Assembly: GCA_947095585.1 (NCBI GenBank)
Contig: OX352763.1
Span: 103,333,908-103,397,907 of the forward strand
Direction of reading: 5' to 3'
Source of the DNA: Nephrocerus scutellatus
Lineage: Eukaryota > Arthropoda > Insecta > Diptera > Pipunculidae
DNA: 64,000 bases
The notes under the pieces were generated by a model that ran no database searches, was not told the DNA's origin, and saw nothing but the letters and a program-made list of their open reading frames with translations. The position numbers and the translations under genes are program-made. Positions 41,880-51,971 of this stretch are shown piece after piece. Each line of letters starts with the position of its first letter. Position 1 is the first letter of the stretch.

Positions 41880-43165
41880 GAAAGAAAATGATGTTATTAT
41901 TTATGAAATAGCAGCATTACCATCTCTGAACTTGCTGAGGACCATCCACAGGAACCTATGGAAAGTGAGGTACTGACATGCACATCTAAAAAAGACATCA
42001 GTTGGCGAAGAGTTCGGATGCAAGAACCTCCAACTGGCATTATCTTTGAGCCAACGAAAATAGATGAGGTAGTCGAAGTTGGTTATTGGTTGGTTGTTAT
42101 CGGTGCTAAGTAGCACCGAGTATAAATATTATTTGTGTCATGAGATGCCAGTTTCAGTGGGAAGTACAAGAGTAATTTTTATTACTAACAAGAGATACTC
42201 CATTTTCATATTTTAGCAAATATCTGTCCGATGATTTTTTTTATTAAAACGACCCACTACACCAATATCTATGCGCAAAAAAAAGGAAAGCTATCATTCA
42301 GAGAATGCACAGTAGATGAAGTACGTGTTGTTTTTGGGCACCATATTATGATGGGTGCTCTGAAACTTCCCCGAGTTGAGATGTTTTTTGATTTATCAAT
42401 TGGGATAACATTCTTCACTGAGAATATGACGCACAAATAATTTTTTGCGCTTCGGAACGATTTGCATATGTTTGATGAAAGCGTTCGGAGTACTGAATGC
42501 AAAGATCGAATTTTCAAAGTTAGACCAATTATAGATCAGGTTCGAACTCGACTTTTACAGTTAGCACTTGAGGAAAATCTTTCAATGGATGAACAAATGA
42601 TCCCATATAAAGGAAAATGCATTGCAATACATAAAAGGGAAACCTTGTCCATGGGGGATAACAGTGTTCGTCCTGTGCGGAAAAAGCGGAATGACGTACG
42701 ACTTTTTGGTCTACCAAGGATCGACAACATCCATAAACCAACGATGGGTTAAAACTTTCGGCTTTGGTTCGGCTGTTGTACTGCATCTTACTGACCGTAT
42801 ACCAAGAAATGAAATTGGTCATTCATAACCTATTTTTCGACAATTACTTTCCATCATACCAATTGTTCGAAATACTAAAAGACAAGAAAATCAATGCTGC
42901 TGGAACAATTCGAATAAACAGATTCGCCAATCCTCGCCTGCCAACCGATAAAGATATGAAGTCTAGAGGGCAAAGGTTCATCCGCCGCATGTGTAAGCAC
43001 CAATGAAAAAGTAGGTAATTGTCACTCGCTGGTTCGACAACAAAATCGTAAATCTTGGCTCAAATTTTGTGGGTATTGGTGCTCTCAGATAAAGTAAAAC
43101 GTTGGGACAATATGGGAACTTTATTTTCTTTTATTTCGGGGTGCTTCCTAAGCTTATGCAATTTG
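41880..43165 (+). pseudogene. piggyBac-like transposase (PGBD4-like), broken, possible intron
   Basis: Segments give LAEDHPQEPMESEVL, RRVRMQEPPTGIIFEP (41925-42068), a gap to about 42215, then FFIKTTHYTNIYA, FGHHIMMGALKLPRVEMFF, RNDLHMFDE, LSMDEQMIPYKGK (first catalytic Asp), YIKGKPCPWGI, LCGKSGMTYDFLVYQGST (second Asp), AVVLHLTDRIP, LFFDNYFPSYQLFEILKDKK and INAAGTIRINRFANPRLPTD. The gap begins GTAGTC and ends TATTTTAG, so it may be an intron. At least four frame changes and a TAA make it inactive. No TTAA-flanked termini found. Confidence 0.8.
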
Positions 43166-43579
43166 GAAAGTAAAAAATTTTTTTAACTTAAATTACTTTT
43201 GCCAAATTTCCCTTTTGAATTTGAGAAGAACTTCAATTTTAATTTTCTTTATTATTTCACTTGAAAAATTATAATAAATTACACTTTTTTTATTACATTC
43301 CATTTTGAATAATTTCAATCTATTTGAATTGCACTGTAAGCTGCGTTTGGTAGCATCAGGCTTAGCGGCTGGGCCTTTACTTTTTGGTTATTTTTTTAGA
43401 TTAATTAATAGGAAATTTCCTTGTTTTGGAAGTGACTTCTACCGGTGGGAACCACGTTAAAAAAAATTGTTTTAGATTAGGTACTGTTTGTTTTCTTTTG
43501 TCTATCTCAGGTGCAGACGGAGTAGTGCAGACAGGTGCAAACGGAGTAGTGGCATAGTGGGTATGTGAGCATACGCAAC
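43166..43579. other. Spacer, no recognised feature
   Basis: AT-rich non-coding sequence after the piggyBac fragment. It may include that element's 3' end. Confidence 0.35.
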
Positions 43580-43703
43580 ACTTTAATAAAACTGAATAAG
43601 ATCAGCAATAATGCTAGGTTGAGAGACTGCAGATGTTCCATTATACCATGCAATCATTGATCCATTCATCATCGTTTAATTCCAGATAGTGTTTTTTTTC
43701 TCC
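43580..43703 (+). repeat. Dispersed repeat B, copy 2
   Basis: Matches 40150-40275 from CTTTAATAAAACTGAATAAG to TTCCAGATAGTGTTTTTTTT. Confidence 0.8.
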
Positions 43704-44535
43704 GATAGGCCCCATTAAGTAAGCCGCTTAGGACATTATAGGTGGATAACCATCGCAGAGAGCAGTAAAATTTTATATCTTAATGATCTTCAATATAATT
43801 AATATAATAAAAATAAAAAATATCAAGGAATATGTACATAATATGCCGACATTTTAGGCTCGATATATATAAGAATTCTTATTTTCATTGGAAATACCAA
43901 TAAAATTCCTAACAATTTCAAAGAAATAAATAGTGCCAAAGGCCGAGAAAAATCAAAATAGGCAGCGAAGAGGAAACTCTACACCAATGAGAATTTTTAA
44001 AAATGGTGGCCCTGCAAGTGCGCGTCGCGTCGTTAAAAGTTCCAATTATGGAAATTAAATTTTTTGCATCAGCATTTCGACGTTAAATGCCACTACAATT
44101 TAAGAAATTACCGGGTAATTTATAACAAAATTTTCTGGATTCTTGAAAAATAAAAATTTGATCCTTACCGTATAAGTTATGACTCCCGAAAATTGAGAAT
44201 TTTTTTTTAAATGGCGGACCCCACAGTACACCACTACCTACGAATCCGTAAAGTTATTAAGATAAGACTGTGAAAGGAGAAAACTAAAGAAAAGAGAATC
44301 ACGGATATTGCGTTTGTTTAATAGGTGTGCATTAGTACCCTTTAAATATGATGGGTCCATGCCCATGTGCTGTATCCGGTTCTATCATGGCTGTATCCGC
44401 CTGTTCATCGGAATTGATGAACTGATTTGCTGGGCGTTCAGTACAAGTGTCCATACGGACAACGACCTAAATAGTATACCTTGCTGACGTCACCGTTTTG
44501 ATTTGCTGGACGTTCAGTACAAGTGTCCATACGTA
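43704..44535. other. Spacer with minor repeated phrases
   Basis: GAGAATTTTTAAAAATGGTGGCCC at about 43987 (20 bases of it near-matched at 44197) and GGACGTTCAGTACAAGTGTC or a close variant (44425 and 44507) each occur twice. No coding likeness. Confidence 0.4.
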
Positions 44536-44825
44536 TGTAATGCCAGATACTTTTCATCACATTCGTGAGTTCGCTTCAGCATGGTGAGTTGTTTCTCGGT
44601 TGTTGGCATAAAATTTAATTTTGTTTGTAAATTCTCTAAACGTAGATACACATGTGTGTAAAGTTTGAGTTGAAACGAATACATTTAAAAAAAAGTTTAT
44701 ATGGAAGCGACGTTGCCCTCGGGCCCGATCTTTTCCATATTTTTAAAAATGTGTTGTCATCGGAGGAGACAGGTGTGCGAAGTTAAATTAAATTCGGGGT
44801 AATTTTTACAAAATTTAAAAGTGAA
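44536..44825 (+). repeat. Dispersed repeat A, copy 2
   Basis: Matches 39508-39755 with scattered substitutions and a small insertion near 44690. It lies immediately upstream of repeat C. Confidence 0.8.
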
Positions 44826-44845
44826 TTTTTGTCCACAGAGAGCCG

Positions 44846-45080
44846 GGATGAACATTATAAGCGTTCATCCCACGATAAGAAGACCGGTACACGCAAATTG
44901 ATCACAATCGCTCTATTGACATAGAAATGTGCTGATGCCTTCTTCTCAAGTCCCACAACTGGAATCCACAATATCAATAAAAATAATGAACCTTCCTAAG
45001 ACACCTTCACGTCGACCCCGAAACATCTATTGGCATCAACCGTACCGAATGTGTCTCGGTTATTTCGGTCAGCCGAATTG
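44846..45080 (+). repeat. Dispersed repeat C, copy 1
   Basis: GATGAACATTATAAGCGTTC through GATAAGAAGACCGGTACACG to TTATTTCGGTCAG recurs at 45676-45912. Both copies have an open phrase of the type DEHYKRS.HDKKTGTRKL, so the repeat once had coding capacity, but I cannot name it. Confidence 0.8.
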
Positions 45081-45675
45081 CTCTGGCAATGGCATGATTC
45101 CCAATCGGAGTGAACACAGCGAAAAGGTTTAAAAGATGTCGAATAGAGGTCAGGGATCATTCGACATCTCTTTTCTTTTCCAAAGAACAAGGTGAGCTAC
45201 ACTTGTCACAGACTGCGTATAGTATTTAACCTGCTTCCAATTATTGCAGAATTACATTATTGAAAAATAAAAACATACATAGTATATATATAGTAAACTT
45301 ATAGTAGTTTAATTTTTATTTGCGCCTTCGGTCCCGCAGGATGATGACTTTTGATGTACGATCTGGATCGTATGACCAACTACTTCGCTTGGGACAGATT
45401 CCACTGCCTTGGAACTTGGCTGCTATTTTAGGACAAACAGCATGCTAGGCCACGAGATTGGCCATCATCGTTCAAAGGCGCAATTTTATTGCAAGAAATT
45501 CTGCGGCATCTTGAGATATGACTAATTAAGCCGTTCCTGTGTTGAAATTATTTCATTTCAACAGGGTGTACTTAAATTATCATTTACATGCGCAGGACAG
45601 TGGCATGTTTGCCAGTTTTAAGTGCAGGGAGGTCTTTCAGTTCCAGCATTTACTTGATCGGCATCTCTTGCAGCG
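45081..45675. other. Spacer between the two C repeats
   Basis: Non-coding, with a short segment (about 45355-45460) reading FDVRSGSYDQLLRLGQIPLP that I do not recognise. Confidence 0.35.
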
Positions 45676-45912
45676 ATGAACATTATAAGCGTTCATTCCA
45701 CGATAAGAAGACCGGTACACGCAAACTGATCACAATTGATCACTCTGTGGACATAGTAAGAAACGTGCCGATGCTTTCTTCTCAAGTCCCACAACAGGAT
45801 TCCACAATATCTTTAAAAATAATAAAACTTCCTAAGACACCTTTACGTCGACCCCGAAACCTCTATTGGCATTAACCCTACCGAATGTTTCTTAGTTAAT
45901 TCGGTCAGCTTT
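45676..45912 (+). repeat. Dispersed repeat C, copy 2
   Basis: Same segment as 44846-45080 with a 15-bp or so insertion near 45740 and many substitutions. Its 3' end runs directly into the Tigger fragment. Confidence 0.8.
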
Positions 45913-46300
45913 TAAATATATTTTCGATTCAATCGAGGAAAGAAACTTGACGGTTGTGGAAGCATGGAAAAAATTTACGATTATGGATTGTATTACACAT
46001 GCTTCTTATGCCGTAAAACAACTTCGAGCATCTACCCTAAATGCTTGTTGGAGAAAAATTTGGCCGGAATGCGTCGAAAGTGGAAATTTTGTAACACAAA
46101 CACCAAGTGTGTGTTCTGAAGTTATAACTTTATCAGACGCCATTGGTGTTAAGGCTTTGACAACATGCAAACTGCGGACATCGATGAATTGATGATTGAG
46201 AAACATTTGGATGAGCAGCATCTGCTTGATCTTGTTGTAACAGATGATGGTAGTAATAATAACGATGACGAAGTTAACACCGCATACGCCGCATATTGAC
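45905..46300 (+). pseudogene. Tigger/pogo-like transposase, C-terminal fragment
   Basis: The frame gives EERNLTVVEAWKKFTIMDCI, then QLRASTLNACWRKIWPECVE. After a frame change near 46150 it gives GFDNMQTADIDELMIEKHLD followed by LLDLV. This matches the tail of Tigger/jerky-type transposases (W..F.I...I......L..ST.N.CW...WP, then the E-rich helix). The CENP-B DNA-binding and DDE domains are absent. Confidence 0.7.
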
Positions 46301-46780
46301 GAGGCGCAGCTGAATAAATATTGCGAGTTACTTATTGGCCAGACAGTCGCAAAAACATCGTAACATTTAAACAGAACGAACCGGACGCAGCTGTGTAAAC
46401 ATTGCAAGCCAATTGTAACACCCAAACGATACGACCATCCGCTGCTCATGCGCAGAAGAACTTTGTTGCTAACCAAATTAAATAATTCATCTTTTCAACG
46501 GCAGTCTCAGTAGATTTAAATAGGATATTCATTTAAGAGTTAGGTCTAAGTTTGTAGTTCTCAAATAAAGACATCAGTAGGTAGATTCCGGTTGCATGGA
46601 ATTTTTTGTGAGATGGGATTTTGTACTAAATGAAATTTTTGTATTCCGGTTCTGTGAAATGAGGAAATTATTCCACTTTTGTGGAATGAAATGTCAAATT
46701 TTCAGGTCGTGGAATTTGACGGTGAACTCGTAAACGTTGCAATAATTTTTGAAATTAAATATATTAATAACAATTAATTT
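46301..46780. other. Spacer, no recognised feature
   Basis: Probable 3' part of the Tigger element, followed by AT-rich sequence. Confidence 0.35.
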
Positions 46781-46782
46781 GA

Positions 46783-46895
46783 ATGGATTCCGTTAAAAAA
46801 AATTGGAAAAAAAAGTTACCGCGAAAGCAGAAGGAAATTTTAGTAACATATTGAGAACAAAATTTGGATTTAGTTCAGGGAAAATTTGAATATTG
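46783..46895 (+). pseudogene. Myb/SANT-like DNA-binding domain fragment
   Basis: From ATG at 46783: MDSVKKNWKKKLPRKQKEIL, then VTY (stop) EQNLDLVQGKFEY. The RKQKEILV.Y.E.N.DLV.GKF layout fits the start of Myb/SANT-like domains found in Harbinger partner proteins and zeste-type factors. Only the first helices remain. Confidence 0.4.
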
Positions 46896-47010
46896 TGTAA
46901 TGGGAAATTTTTTTTTGTTTGAACACAAGAAAGGAAAGTTTTTTTTGGTCAAATGTTATCCGATTGATATGAGCCACCCTATACGCTAAATGCGTTCAAT
47001 GGAATCTCTT
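46896..47010. other. Spacer
   Basis: No feature seen. Confidence 0.35.
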
Positions 47011-47300
47011 TTGCATTGCAACAAAAATAACTGCTGCTTTTTATTCCGACTACATGTACTTGCATCGACATAAATATGTCAATGTCGTAGTTTATCAAAA
47101 TGCTGGTCGAAAAATTTAAAAGACCTTTTCTGATTGGCCAAAAGTCGTATGATTTCTTACTAACAGCAATAGCTGGTATGCCACGTAGGCTTACATGCAC
47201 CTGCATCGGCATAATTATGTCAATGTAGTAGTCATCCAAAAAGTCGAACAAGAAATTTAAAAGACCTTTTTTGATTGGCTCCGTAATCGTATGATGTGAG
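47011..47300. repeat. Two-copy tandem repeat, ~140 bp
   Basis: ACTTGCATCGACATAAATATGTCAATGT...AATTTAAAAGACC...GATTGGC...GTCGTATGAT (47050-47154) is echoed by ACCTGCATCGGCATAATTAT...AATTTAAAAGACC...GATTGGC...ATCGTATGAT (47200-47293). The copies are diverged. Confidence 0.7.
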
Positions 47301-48240
47301 GATAGCGTCATCTACCATCACCCGTACTGACAACGAATGCAGTGCTGTGACCTACGAGGCGAAAATGAAAAAAAAAGCAAAAGCATTGTGTCTCTGTTAT
47401 GTGAACCAAGCGGTCGTCGAAGAATTGTCCGGTAGTAGTTGAGAAAAAAAAAGGAAAATTCAATTCTTTTGAAATAATTGTCGCGTCAAACCGAGCGTAA
47501 GAAATCGGAAAATAATTCACTGATTACGAAAATTGCTAAGTATTCCGGAAGTGTAGAACAAAAAAAAAATATAAAAGGCGAATTCTTAAAGAAATTTAGT
47601 GGATAGTGGAATACACTTTGAGTGCAAGCAACGTACGCAAAGTACGCAAAGCAGCATTAGTTCAGCGGGGCTATGCCCAGCCATAACCGCAAAGTTCATT
47701 TCCACCTAACTGGTGGCCCATATCATTTGTGTTTGCGTGGCTCATGCCTCGTGCCTCGTGCGTGCAAAAAAAAATTATAATTAATTAATATCGTACTTGT
47801 ACCTGTAAAAATGATGGTTCAAGCGAAAGCTAAAAACGTGGTGGTCGATAAGTGCTACGAAGTTTAGTCCCAGTGTTTCATTCGTACACTAACCCGTTTG
47901 GACTGTACAGGGCAAGAAAAAAAAGAATTGCGGTGAACTCTACGTAAAGCGTCCAGCGGCAGAATTTGTCACAACTACCGAAGAACAAGGTCAGCGGCAG
48001 CGGCACCAGTAGAAATTCTGTTGTGCGGGACTGGAAATACAACAGCGCAGACCGTTCTGTAGTTACGCTTTGGCAGCCTTGCGCCCAACACCCCCTCGAT
48101 AGTGACTGCGCAAGCTGAATCAATACCCGTTTCCAGTAGCACCTCCTATCGCCTCTAGTGCGCAGTTTGGTTGTCTGGTAGACACCCTTTGGTCGGAGTG
48201 TTAGGGTTGTCGCGTCACTAGCGTGTTAAAATATGGTCAA
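47301..48240. other. No recognised gene; possible start of the long LTR-like block
   Basis: Non-coding. ATTG followed by TGTCTCTGTTATG at 47387 is one candidate left edge of the LTR-like block that ends at 50146, because ATTG also follows that end. The evidence is weak. Confidence 0.25.
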
Positions 48241-50146
48241 ACTTTGGTCGTGAGCAATTACGGTATTGCGTTGACTATATAACGGGGAGGAGTAGGAGAA
48301 CCTAAATTCGACAAATCTGGATAAAGTCGTCCCAAGTGCATCTTTAGTTACCATCAACAGCTTTAAATTGCCAACGGGCAGCAGTCGATCTCGCTACCTC
48401 CTCAGCAGATCCCATAACCCTATTCATATATGGTCCCTTATCGTGGTTTGATTACAATCAAAAAAAAAATATATAAATATATATAAGAAAACCCCTAAAT
48501 CGTTCCCTTAGGCCCTTTTGGCGAAAGAGAAAACAAAAAAAAAATTTATTATATATCTTGTAAGGGTCCCCAAACCCTGGTAGCCTAAGGTGGGCGCGCG
48601 GAGCAGATCTTCTCAAATTAAGAAGGGAAAATTTTTTTCTTCAAATTAACGTTCTTTCCATACAACCTGGATTCTGCCCAACTCGACAGTGCTGGCGATG
48701 AAGCACGGATCTACGCGTATACAAGTAAGTGTATTTTCATTTTCTCCTTTTTGGTTTTCATCTCGCAATGGGTACATACTCCCGACCGACCCAATGCTGG
48801 TTATTCATTGTATCGTGTCTGCTTTCTTCAGGTTGTGAGTGTTTGGGACTCCGAAGTCAATTCGGCTGTTTAATCGTTTTGACTTTCCATATTGTTTTAC
48901 GTTGCTTATTAATATGTATTAGATTTATTCATCGTTTTGAGTATCAAATCGATTATCTGGTTGGAAATTGAAATTTCAGATCGATTAATGTTCGATAGAT
49001 TAGATTTGACTTTCAAATCGGGCTATCTTGTTCCATATTATTAAATTTAAGTTTGCATATCGATTACAATAGTAAATTTAAATCTCATATCGATTATATA
49101 AGTGTTTTTTTTTTATCGTTTTGACTTTCCATCTTGTTATACGTTGCTACTTAATATTAAATTTAAATTTGAACATCGATTATTTACTTTCTGAACAATC
49201 GTTTTGAGTTTCAAATCGATTGACTGGTTGGATATTTAAATTTCAAATCGATTAAATATTCGATAGATTAGATTTGACTTTCAAATCGGTTTACCTTGTT
49301 CCATATTATTAAATTTAAGTTTGCATATCATATTAAATTTAAACTTGAATATCGATTATTTACTTTCTTAACAATCGTTTTGAGTTTCAAATAATGCTAA
49401 TAATGCTACTATTAGACTTGAATTGTGAATCAACTTATATATCATATGAATAGATTTAATTTACGAATTAATTATATTTCTGAGGGATAATTTAACTTCC
49501 AATCGTTTTATAATATTATTTTCTTTGTTAATAGATTAAACTATCGAACCGATTAAGATTATAAAATTGTTTTTGTATGACAGATTCGAATCGTTATTGT
49601 TATTCCCATTAATAATTTTAAATTTTCAATCACAATAATATTTTTTTTTGCTTTGAAAATAACAAGGTATTTGAATATCTTCATTAGAATCTATGGAGAT
49701 AAATAAGTTGTTAAAAGGTTGAAAATGTGTGAATGGTAATTCAGTATCTTTTGTCCTCCCGGCGCAGATAATACCTAGGTACACGGTGGCCTAAGAAAAA
49801 CAAGGGGCCTCCAAGGACATCGGGGCCCATGGTATGGTGGGTTAAGAAAGTGGGTGGGTGTCATTGTCGGACCCGACTCCCACCGCCTTTTCCCCAAGCA
49901 TCAAGTCATCAGGCCCAAGTTCCGTCTCTCTCTCCCTCTCTGTCTCTCTCCTTCTATCTCGTTGCGAATTTTCTAGTTTTGATTTTATTTTGTAGCACGC
50001 GAATTATTTGTGTTAATGGAGGAAGTCATGGGACGACCACGATCCCACCGCGGTTGGCGACGAGCATAGCTGGATTTAACGCGTGCGCCCGGTTCGACCA
50101 TGCCTTCCAGTTGACGAGTCGATAAACAACTGTCAGGTTTATTACA
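48241..50146 (+). mobile_element. Long LTR-like block resembling the 11.4-13.2 kb LTR
   Basis: It shares with the LTR upstream of the Ulysses/Osvaldo-like gag the same order: a G/C-rich small exon with ACGC...AAGTAAGT donor (48729), a T-rich tract ending CATTTTCTCC, an AT-rich tandem region, a C/T-rich tract (49918-49960) and the end GATAAAC...GGTTTATTACA (50121-50146 versus 13155-13177). No primer site follows, so it looks like a solo LTR. The left edge is not determined. Confidence 0.4.
48880..49400. repeat. ATCGATT-rich degenerate tandem region
   Basis: Phrases such as CGTTTTGAGTTTCAAATCGATT, GGTTGGA.A.T.AAATTTCA, TTCGATAGATTAGATTTGAC and ATATTATTAAATTTAAGTTT recur two to four times between 48928 and 49400. 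Units of about 230 bp appear to begin near 48928 and 49200. Confidence 0.7.
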
Positions 50147-50262
50147 ATTGTGGTGTTTAATACATATAACTTTTACCGGTAATGACATATTATTCGGTCA
50201 ATTATTATCTTAAATTTAAAATTAAATAAATTTGGTACGTTTTTTCTTGTAGATATGAATGT

Positions 50263-50673
50263 ATGGACGGAAATAGAGATATAATGGAGAAGTGGAATGA
50301 GGTCTTAGCGTGGATTAAAACAGAAACGATGGAAAGTGTAAAGAATGAATTTTCGACTTGTGGAATTGGTCCTAGAGAATGTTTTAATATAGATAATTTG
50401 CATACTCCATTAAAAGCGTTGCTATCGCCATTAACGGATATCCATGACTGGATAGAACAGTATGGTACCACATTGATAAATACATCTTATTTTGATGAGG
50501 ATCCTTCGGAATGGTTCTTTCCATCAGATGAAAAGACAAAAACAAGTTTCTTCCGATGTATCATGCAATTGCTAAAAACCAATGGTACGATTTCCGACGG
50601 TATTGAATTTATAGATTGGATCAAAATATATTACCCAATAATCGTTGAGATTATAAAAAAACACAATTTTTGA
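50263..50673 (+). CDS. Hypothetical 136-residue protein, unassigned
   Basis: An uninterrupted frame, the longest ORF here without transposon motifs, starts MDGNRDIMEKWNEVLAWIK and includes FSTCGIGPRECFNIDN, LHTPLKALLSPLTDIHDWIE and EDPSEWFFPSDEKTK. It is acidic, Trp-rich and probably helical, with no signal peptide or membrane segment. The stop is at 50671. I see no known domain. It might be a host gene exon, a capsid-like fragment or a viral relic. The start is the first Met in an open frame after TAG at about 50253. Confidence 0.4.
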   Translation: MDGNRDIMEKWNEVLAWIKTETMESVKNEFSTCGIGPRECFNIDNLHTPLKALLSPLTDIHDWIEQYGTTLINTSYFDEDPSEWFFPSDEKTKTSFFRCIMQLLKTNGTISDGIEFIDWIKIYYPIIVEIIKKHNF

Positions 50674-50679
50674 GTCGCT

Positions 50680-50980
50680 GTATGGTGAGTTAGATATAGC
50701 CAAAACCTTCTCTATAGAAAGCCCAACTGTTCCGATCGTACACAGATACATGCTTAGATTCATCCAAAACGTATTTGTATTAGTAATCAACTAAAGAGCA
50801 AAATCCATATAAAATTTTTCTGTTTCCCACTACCACATCTTAAGTTTCTCGCTCTTTGCGAATACTTATTTTTTGTATACTGTATTCACATCCCACAAAC
50901 ACAGATGCGTTTTGGATGGGTTTCTCTACAGAGTTGGGCTTTCTTTAGAGAAGATTTTGGATATAGCTACCATATTGAAC
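50680..50980. repeat. Inverted pair of related segments
   Basis: The minus strand of 50690-50780 and the plus strand of 50902-50975 share CGTTTTGGATG, GTTGGGCTTTCT.TAGAGAAG and TTTTGG.TATA. Both translate to similar peptides: GLSIEKVLAI on minus, GLSLEKILDI on plus. The arms are separated by about 120 bp and differ at perhaps one position in six. Confidence 0.7.
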
Positions 50981-51082
50981 GAAGAATTTACCAAAATAGA
51001 TGAGGTTATCTATAAAGTTGAGGGTTCCTTAAAAGTTTTATTGTTTGTAAGCTCCCAAGAATATTTTGCATATAAATTATAA

Positions 51083-51960
51083 AAATTTATTATTTTAAAA
51101 CTATATAATTTAATATTATGAATTATTTGTGATTTTATTTTAATAAACTGTGATGAAATATGTTGTTAGTATTTATTTTTTTTTTATTTATTTAAATAAC
51201 GAATAAAGAATAAATCAATTTCGATTTAACTTAAACTTATTCTTATCAAATTTTAAATAGCAATTTTCGTATAGAAGGACTGGTCCTTATATTTTAATTC
51301 CTTTTATTCAAATATTTTTCATAAACTTTTATATTTTCAAAAAAAAAACTGGTCCTTATTTTCGAGGAAATACAGTATACAGTAGTACTAAAATTAATAT
51401 CTCACAAAGAGAACGAGAATACCAATTTGTGGAATGAAATTATTCAGCGAGAAAACGAAAATGGGAAAAACGAAAAATCCATTCCCCCTAGCTACGATTG
51501 TACTACAATTTGTTGGTCAAAAAATTGAGTACGTACGCTCCAAAAATATTGAATTTGTACTACTTTTTCATCTTTTTAACAAAAGATCATAAAAAACTAC
51601 AATGTCAGACATTGTGTTTAGCCCCTAAATGTCTTTCGCTCTATACTCTTTGCAAATTGCAATGAAAACGAACGATGTGATTGTCCACTTTCCATTTCCA
51701 GTTCTACTTCTAGTTTGTTCGCCGAATGACAGTTCTTCCAATAAAACTTCATTTTTTATTTATCTATGTGCTTAATTCCTGTCTACTTTACTTTTGCGTG
51801 AGATCGAAGTGTGACCGGACCGTGTGAGATTTAATTGGGGGATGCTTTGCTTTTGTTAGCTGTTTTGTGTTTAACCACGAATAAAATGAATAGATTGTTT
51901 CAACCGATACCAAATTAGGTATATTGTTTATTTTGCTTTACATTAATAACAATTACAATA
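51083..51960. other. Intergenic, no recognised feature
   Basis: AT-rich sequence. ACTGGTCCTTAT occurs twice (51279 and 51348). It may hold the 5' end of the hAT element that follows. Confidence 0.35.
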
Positions 51961-51971
51961 TTTCAGAAGCA

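Noticed and set aside
42269..42822. Minus-strand ORFs of 64-97 codons opposite piggyBac
   Set aside because: Antisense of the recognised transposase.
47387..50150. ATTG target duplication defining a 2.76-kb solo LTR
   Set aside because: A 4-base match over this distance is expected by chance and the left edge has no other support; kept only as a candidate.
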